64,000 bases of DNA from VBDM01 sp035702665. Lineage in GTDB: Bacteria > Pseudomonadota > Gammaproteobacteria > Burkholderiales > SG8-39. Of this stretch, positions 61,285 to 64,000 are shown piece after piece. Location: NCBI GenBank assembly GCA_035702665.1, contig DASSQD010000138.1:123478-187477 (forward strand). The letters are read 5' to 3'. The notes beneath the pieces are model-generated. The model was not told where the DNA came from. It saw nothing but the letters and a program-made list of their open reading frames with translations, and did not search any database. A program made the position numbers and the translations under genes. The stretch's first letter is position 1. Each line of letters begins with the position of its first letter.

Positions 61285-64000
61285 CGACAAGAAAGACTAT
61301 CGGGGCACGCTCAACCTGCCCGACACGCCCTTCCCGATGCGCGGCGACCTCGCCAAGCGCGAGCCGCAATGGGTGAAGGAATGGCAGGATAGGAAGGTCT
61401 ACGAGAAGATCCGCGCCGCGAGCGCAAGCCGGCCGAAGTTCGTACTGCACGACGGACCGCCGTACGCCAACGGCGACATCCACATCGGCACCGCAGTCAA
61501 CAAGATCCTGAAGGACATCATCGTCAAGTCGCGCAACCTCGCCGGGTTCGACGCGGTCTACGTGCCCGGCTGGGACTGCCACGGCATGCCCATCGAGGTG
61601 CAGATCGAGAAGACCTACGGAAAGAACATCCCCGTCGAGAAAACGCAGAGCCTCGCGCGCGCCTACGCCACCGAGCAGATCGCGCGCCAGAAGGCGGACT
61701 TCCGGCGCCTCGGCGTGCTCGGGGACTGGGACCACGCCTACACGACCATGGCGTTCCGCAACGAGGCCGACGAGATCCGCACGCTGGGCAAGCTGCTCGA
61801 GCGGGGCTACCTCTACCGCGGGCTGAAACCGGTCAACTGGTGCTTCGACTGCGGCTCGGCGCTCGCCGAGGCGGAGGTCGAGTACATGGACCGTACCGAT
61901 TTCGCGATCGACGTCGGGTTTCTTCTCGCGGATAACCAACGCGAGAAACTGAAATCAGCGTTCGCGATCGATGAGCTGCCGAAAGGCCCGATCTTCGCAG
62001 TCATATGGACCACTACGCCTTGGACGATTCCGGCCAATCAAGCACTCAATGTCCATCCCGACTACTTATATTCTCTCGTTGAGACGGAGAAGGGCGCACT
62101 GATCCTGGCGAATGACCTGAAAGAGGCGTGCCTAACCCGCTACGGGTTGAAACGAAAGGATCCGGCAAGCAAGTTCGATCACAGCACACCCGGAAAAAAT
62201 CTCGAGGGTCTTGCTTTCAAGCACCCCTTCTACGACCGACTGTCCCCGGCTTACCTCGGCGAGTACGTCACCCTCGAGCAGGGCACGGGCATCGTGCACA
62301 GCGCGCCCGCGTACGGCGTCGAGGACTTCGTCTCCTGCCGGCGCTACGGCATGAAGGACGACCAGATTCTCACGCCGGTCATGGGCGACGGGAAGTACGC
62401 GGCGTCGCTCGAGTTCTTCGGTGGATTGGATATCTGGAAGGCCAATCCGCAGATCGTGGAGAAGATCCGCGAGGCCGGGGCCCTGCTGCACTCCGAGAAG
62501 CACCAGCACAGCTACATGCATTGCTGGCGCCACAAGACGCCGATCATCTACCGCGCGACGACGCAGTGGTTCGCCGGGATGGACGACGTGCCCGGATATC
62601 ACGGCAGAAGGCCCAAGGAGCACCTGCGGGCGACCGCGCTGCGGGCGGTCGACGAGACGCGCTTCTTCCCGGAGTGGGGTAAGGCGCGGCTGCACGGCAT
62701 GATCGCCAACCGGCCCGACTGGACGCTGTCGCGTCAGCGGCAATGGGGCGTGCCGATGCCCTTTTTCATCCACAGGGAGACGGGCGCGCTGCACCCCCGC
62801 ACGCACGAATTGCTCGAAGCCGTGGCGAAGAAGGTCGAGGCGGGCGGGATCGAGACCTGGCAACAGGTCAAGCCGGAGGACCTGCTCGGTGCGGACGCTT
62901 CTCAGTACGAGAAGGTGAAGGACACGCTCGACGTGTGGTTCGATTCGGGATCGACGCACGAGACGGTGCTTCGCGGCTCGCACGCGAAGGATCTGAAGTT
63001 CCCGGCCGACCTCTATCTGGAAGGTTCCGACCAGCATCGCGGCTGGTTCCATTCCTCGCTCCTCGTGTCGTGCATGCTGAACGGCAGGGCGCCCTACGAT
63101 GCGTTGCTCACGCACGGCTTCGTGGTCGACGGGCAGGGGCGCAAGATGTCGAAGTCCCTCGGCAACGTCATCGCGCCCCAGAAAATCTCCGAGACGCTGG
63201 GCGCTGAGATCCTGCGCCTGTGGGTGGCCGCGACCGACTACTCGGGCGAGCTGTTCATCTCGGACGAAATCCTCAAGCGCGTGGTCGAGACCTACCGTCG
63301 CATCCGAAACACGCTGAGGTTCCTGCTCGCGAACGTCTCCGATTTCGATCCGAAGCGCGACGCCATCCCGGTAGAGAAATGGGCAGAGGTCGACCGCTAT
63401 GCGGTGGCCCTTGCGGCCGAGGTCCAGAAGACCATCCTCGACGGCTACGAGCGCTACGAGTTCCATCCCGCGATCGCCAAGCTCCAGACCTACTGCTCGG
63501 AGGACCTGGGCTCCTTCTACGTCGACGTTCTGAAGGACCGCCTGTATACGACCGCCGCCGCGTCGCCCGCGCGCCGCTCGGCCCAGAACGCGCTCTACCA
63601 TATCGTTCACGCGCTTCTGCGATGGATGGCGCCGGTGCTCAGCTTCACCGCGGCGGAGGCGTGGCAGGTGTTCCAGCCCGGCGCGGAGACCGTCTTCGCG
63701 CAAACAGCGTATCGATTCCCGGAGGTGCCGAGCGGCGAGGCGCTGCTCGCGAAGTGGACGGCGCTGCGCGAATTGCGCTCCGAAGTCCAGAAGGTCCTCG
63801 AGAAACACCGGGAGGCGGGGGAGATCGGCTCTTCGCTCCAGGCCGAGGTGGACATCTCGGCCGGCGGCGAGCGCCTCGAGCTCTTGAGGAGCCTGGGCGA
63901 CGAGTTGCGCTTCGTTCTTATCACGTCGCGCGCGGAGGTCTCGTCCGGCTCAGAGGCGATCCGGGCGGCGCCCAGCAAGCATCCCAAGTGCGAGCGCTGC
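61277..64000 (+). CDS. ileS: Isoleucyl-tRNA synthetase, 3' end cut by window
   Basis: The frame is open from ATG 61277 to the last base (908 codons) without a stop. Seen: the class I HIGH-equivalent GDIHIG (His 69), the CP1 editing domain with FAVIWTTTPWTIPANQAL, AYGVEDF, GSDQHRGWFHSSL, and GRKMSKSLGN with KMSKS at 623-627. The frame ends in KHPKCERC, the start of the C-terminal zinc-binding Cys-x2-Cys; about 30 residues are missing. It charges tRNA-Ile. Bases 61921-62220 inside the editing domain have much lower GC than the flanks. Confidence 0.97.
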   Translation, partial: MPDDKKDYRGTLNLPDTPFPMRGDLAKREPQWVKEWQDRKVYEKIRAASASRPKFVLHDGPPYANGDIHIGTAVNKILKDIIVKSRNLAGFDAVYVPGWDCHGMPIEVQIEKTYGKNIPVEKTQSLARAYATEQIARQKADFRRLGVLGDWDHAYTTMAFRNEADEIRTLGKLLERGYLYRGLKPVNWCFDCGSALAEAEVEYMDRTDFAIDVGFLLADNQREKLKSAFAIDELPKGPIFAVIWTTTPWTIPANQALNVHPDYLYSLVETEKGALILANDLKEACLTRYGLKRKDPASKFDHSTPGKNLEGLAFKHPFYDRLSPAYLGEYVTLEQGTGIVHSAPAYGVEDFVSCRRYGMKDDQILTPVMGDGKYAASLEFFGGLDIWKANPQIVEKIREAGALLHSEKHQHSYMHCWRHKTPIIYRATTQWFAGMDDVPGYHGRRPKEHLRATALRAVDETRFFPEWGKARLHGMIANRPDWTLSRQRQWGVPMPFFIHRETGALHPRTHELLEAVAKKVEAGGIETWQQVKPEDLLGADASQYEKVKDTLDVWFDSGSTHETVLRGSHAKDLKFPADLYLEGSDQHRGWFHSSLLVSCMLNGRAPYDALLTHGFVVDGQGRKMSKSLGNVIAPQKISETLGAEILRLWVAATDYSGELFISDEILKRVVETYRRIRNTLRFLLANVSDFDPKRDAIPVEKWAEVDRYAVALAAEVQKTILDGYERYEFHPAIAKLQTYCSEDLGSFYVDVLKDRLYTTAAASPARRSAQNALYHIVHALLRWMAPVLSFTAAEAWQVFQPGAETVFAQTAYRFPEVPSGEALLAKWTALRELRSEVQKVLEKHREAGEIGSSLQAEVDISAGGERLELLRSLGDELRFVLITSRAEVSSGSEAIRAAPSKHPKCERC

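Overview
The window is GC-rich chromosomal DNA (around two thirds G+C) from a Gram-negative proteobacterium, most probably a betaproteobacterium. The evidence is gene content and order: xseB-ispA-dxs-folE2 in a row, rpsT beside a DUF3579 gene and murJ, argD-argF-argG, a ribF-ileS pair, and PA2778/PA2779- and DUF3015-type genes. I cannot fix the genus from the sequence. I found no rRNA, tRNA, CRISPR array, insertion sequence, phage or plasmid gene. Both end genes are cut: an asparagine-synthase-type gene at the left and ileS at the right.

Region 1 (1-20344) is an accessory extracellular-polysaccharide and natural-product-like locus. On the plus strand lie an amidotransferase, a heparinase II/III-fold protein, a methyltransferase, a GDP-mannose 6-dehydrogenase (AlgD type), a glycosyltransferase, a GNAT protein, a flavin reductase and an acyltransferase-3 membrane protein. 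The minus strand carries two tightly overlapping operons. One (13306 down to 9179) has two glycosyltransferases, a polysaccharide deacetylase and a FemAB-like protein. The other (20344 down to 14131) has a luciferase-like flavin monooxygenase, a stand-alone amino-acid adenylation enzyme, a carrier protein, two acyltransferase-fold proteins and a JmjC/cupin oxygenase. The second operon looks like a complete carrier-protein-based pathway for making and attaching an (amino)acyl group, and I could not match it to a named system.

Region 2 (20592-33141) is a signalling island. It holds a soluble poly-HAMP hybrid kinase with three receivers, a REC-HisKA-HATPase-REC-Hpt hybrid kinase, a STAS/SpoIIAA-like protein, a GGDEF protein with a degenerate receiver, and a GlrK / lipoprotein / GlrR (QseE-QseG-QseF type) operon. 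Directly after glrR there are two TGTC-N10-GACA-type sites (one exact, one with a single mismatch) and a perfect -24/-12 sigma-54 promoter ahead of a SlyB-like envelope gene. This is an apparently complete local GlrR regulon.

Region 3 (33172-49980) mixes envelope genes of unknown function (PA2779/PA2778 pair, DUF4105, DUF3015, small lipoproteins) with core metabolism: thyA, a sulfurtransferase, a Rieske oxygenase, xseB-ispA-dxs, folE2 and yajQ. Region 4 (49999-64000) is mostly core: argD-argF-argG, an orphan ParA, a basic amino-acid decarboxylase, rpsT, murJ, a SirB1-type protein, an Mpo1-like membrane protein, ribF and ileS. The ileS gene contains an internal patch of about 300 bases with clearly lower GC, which suggests a recombined segment.
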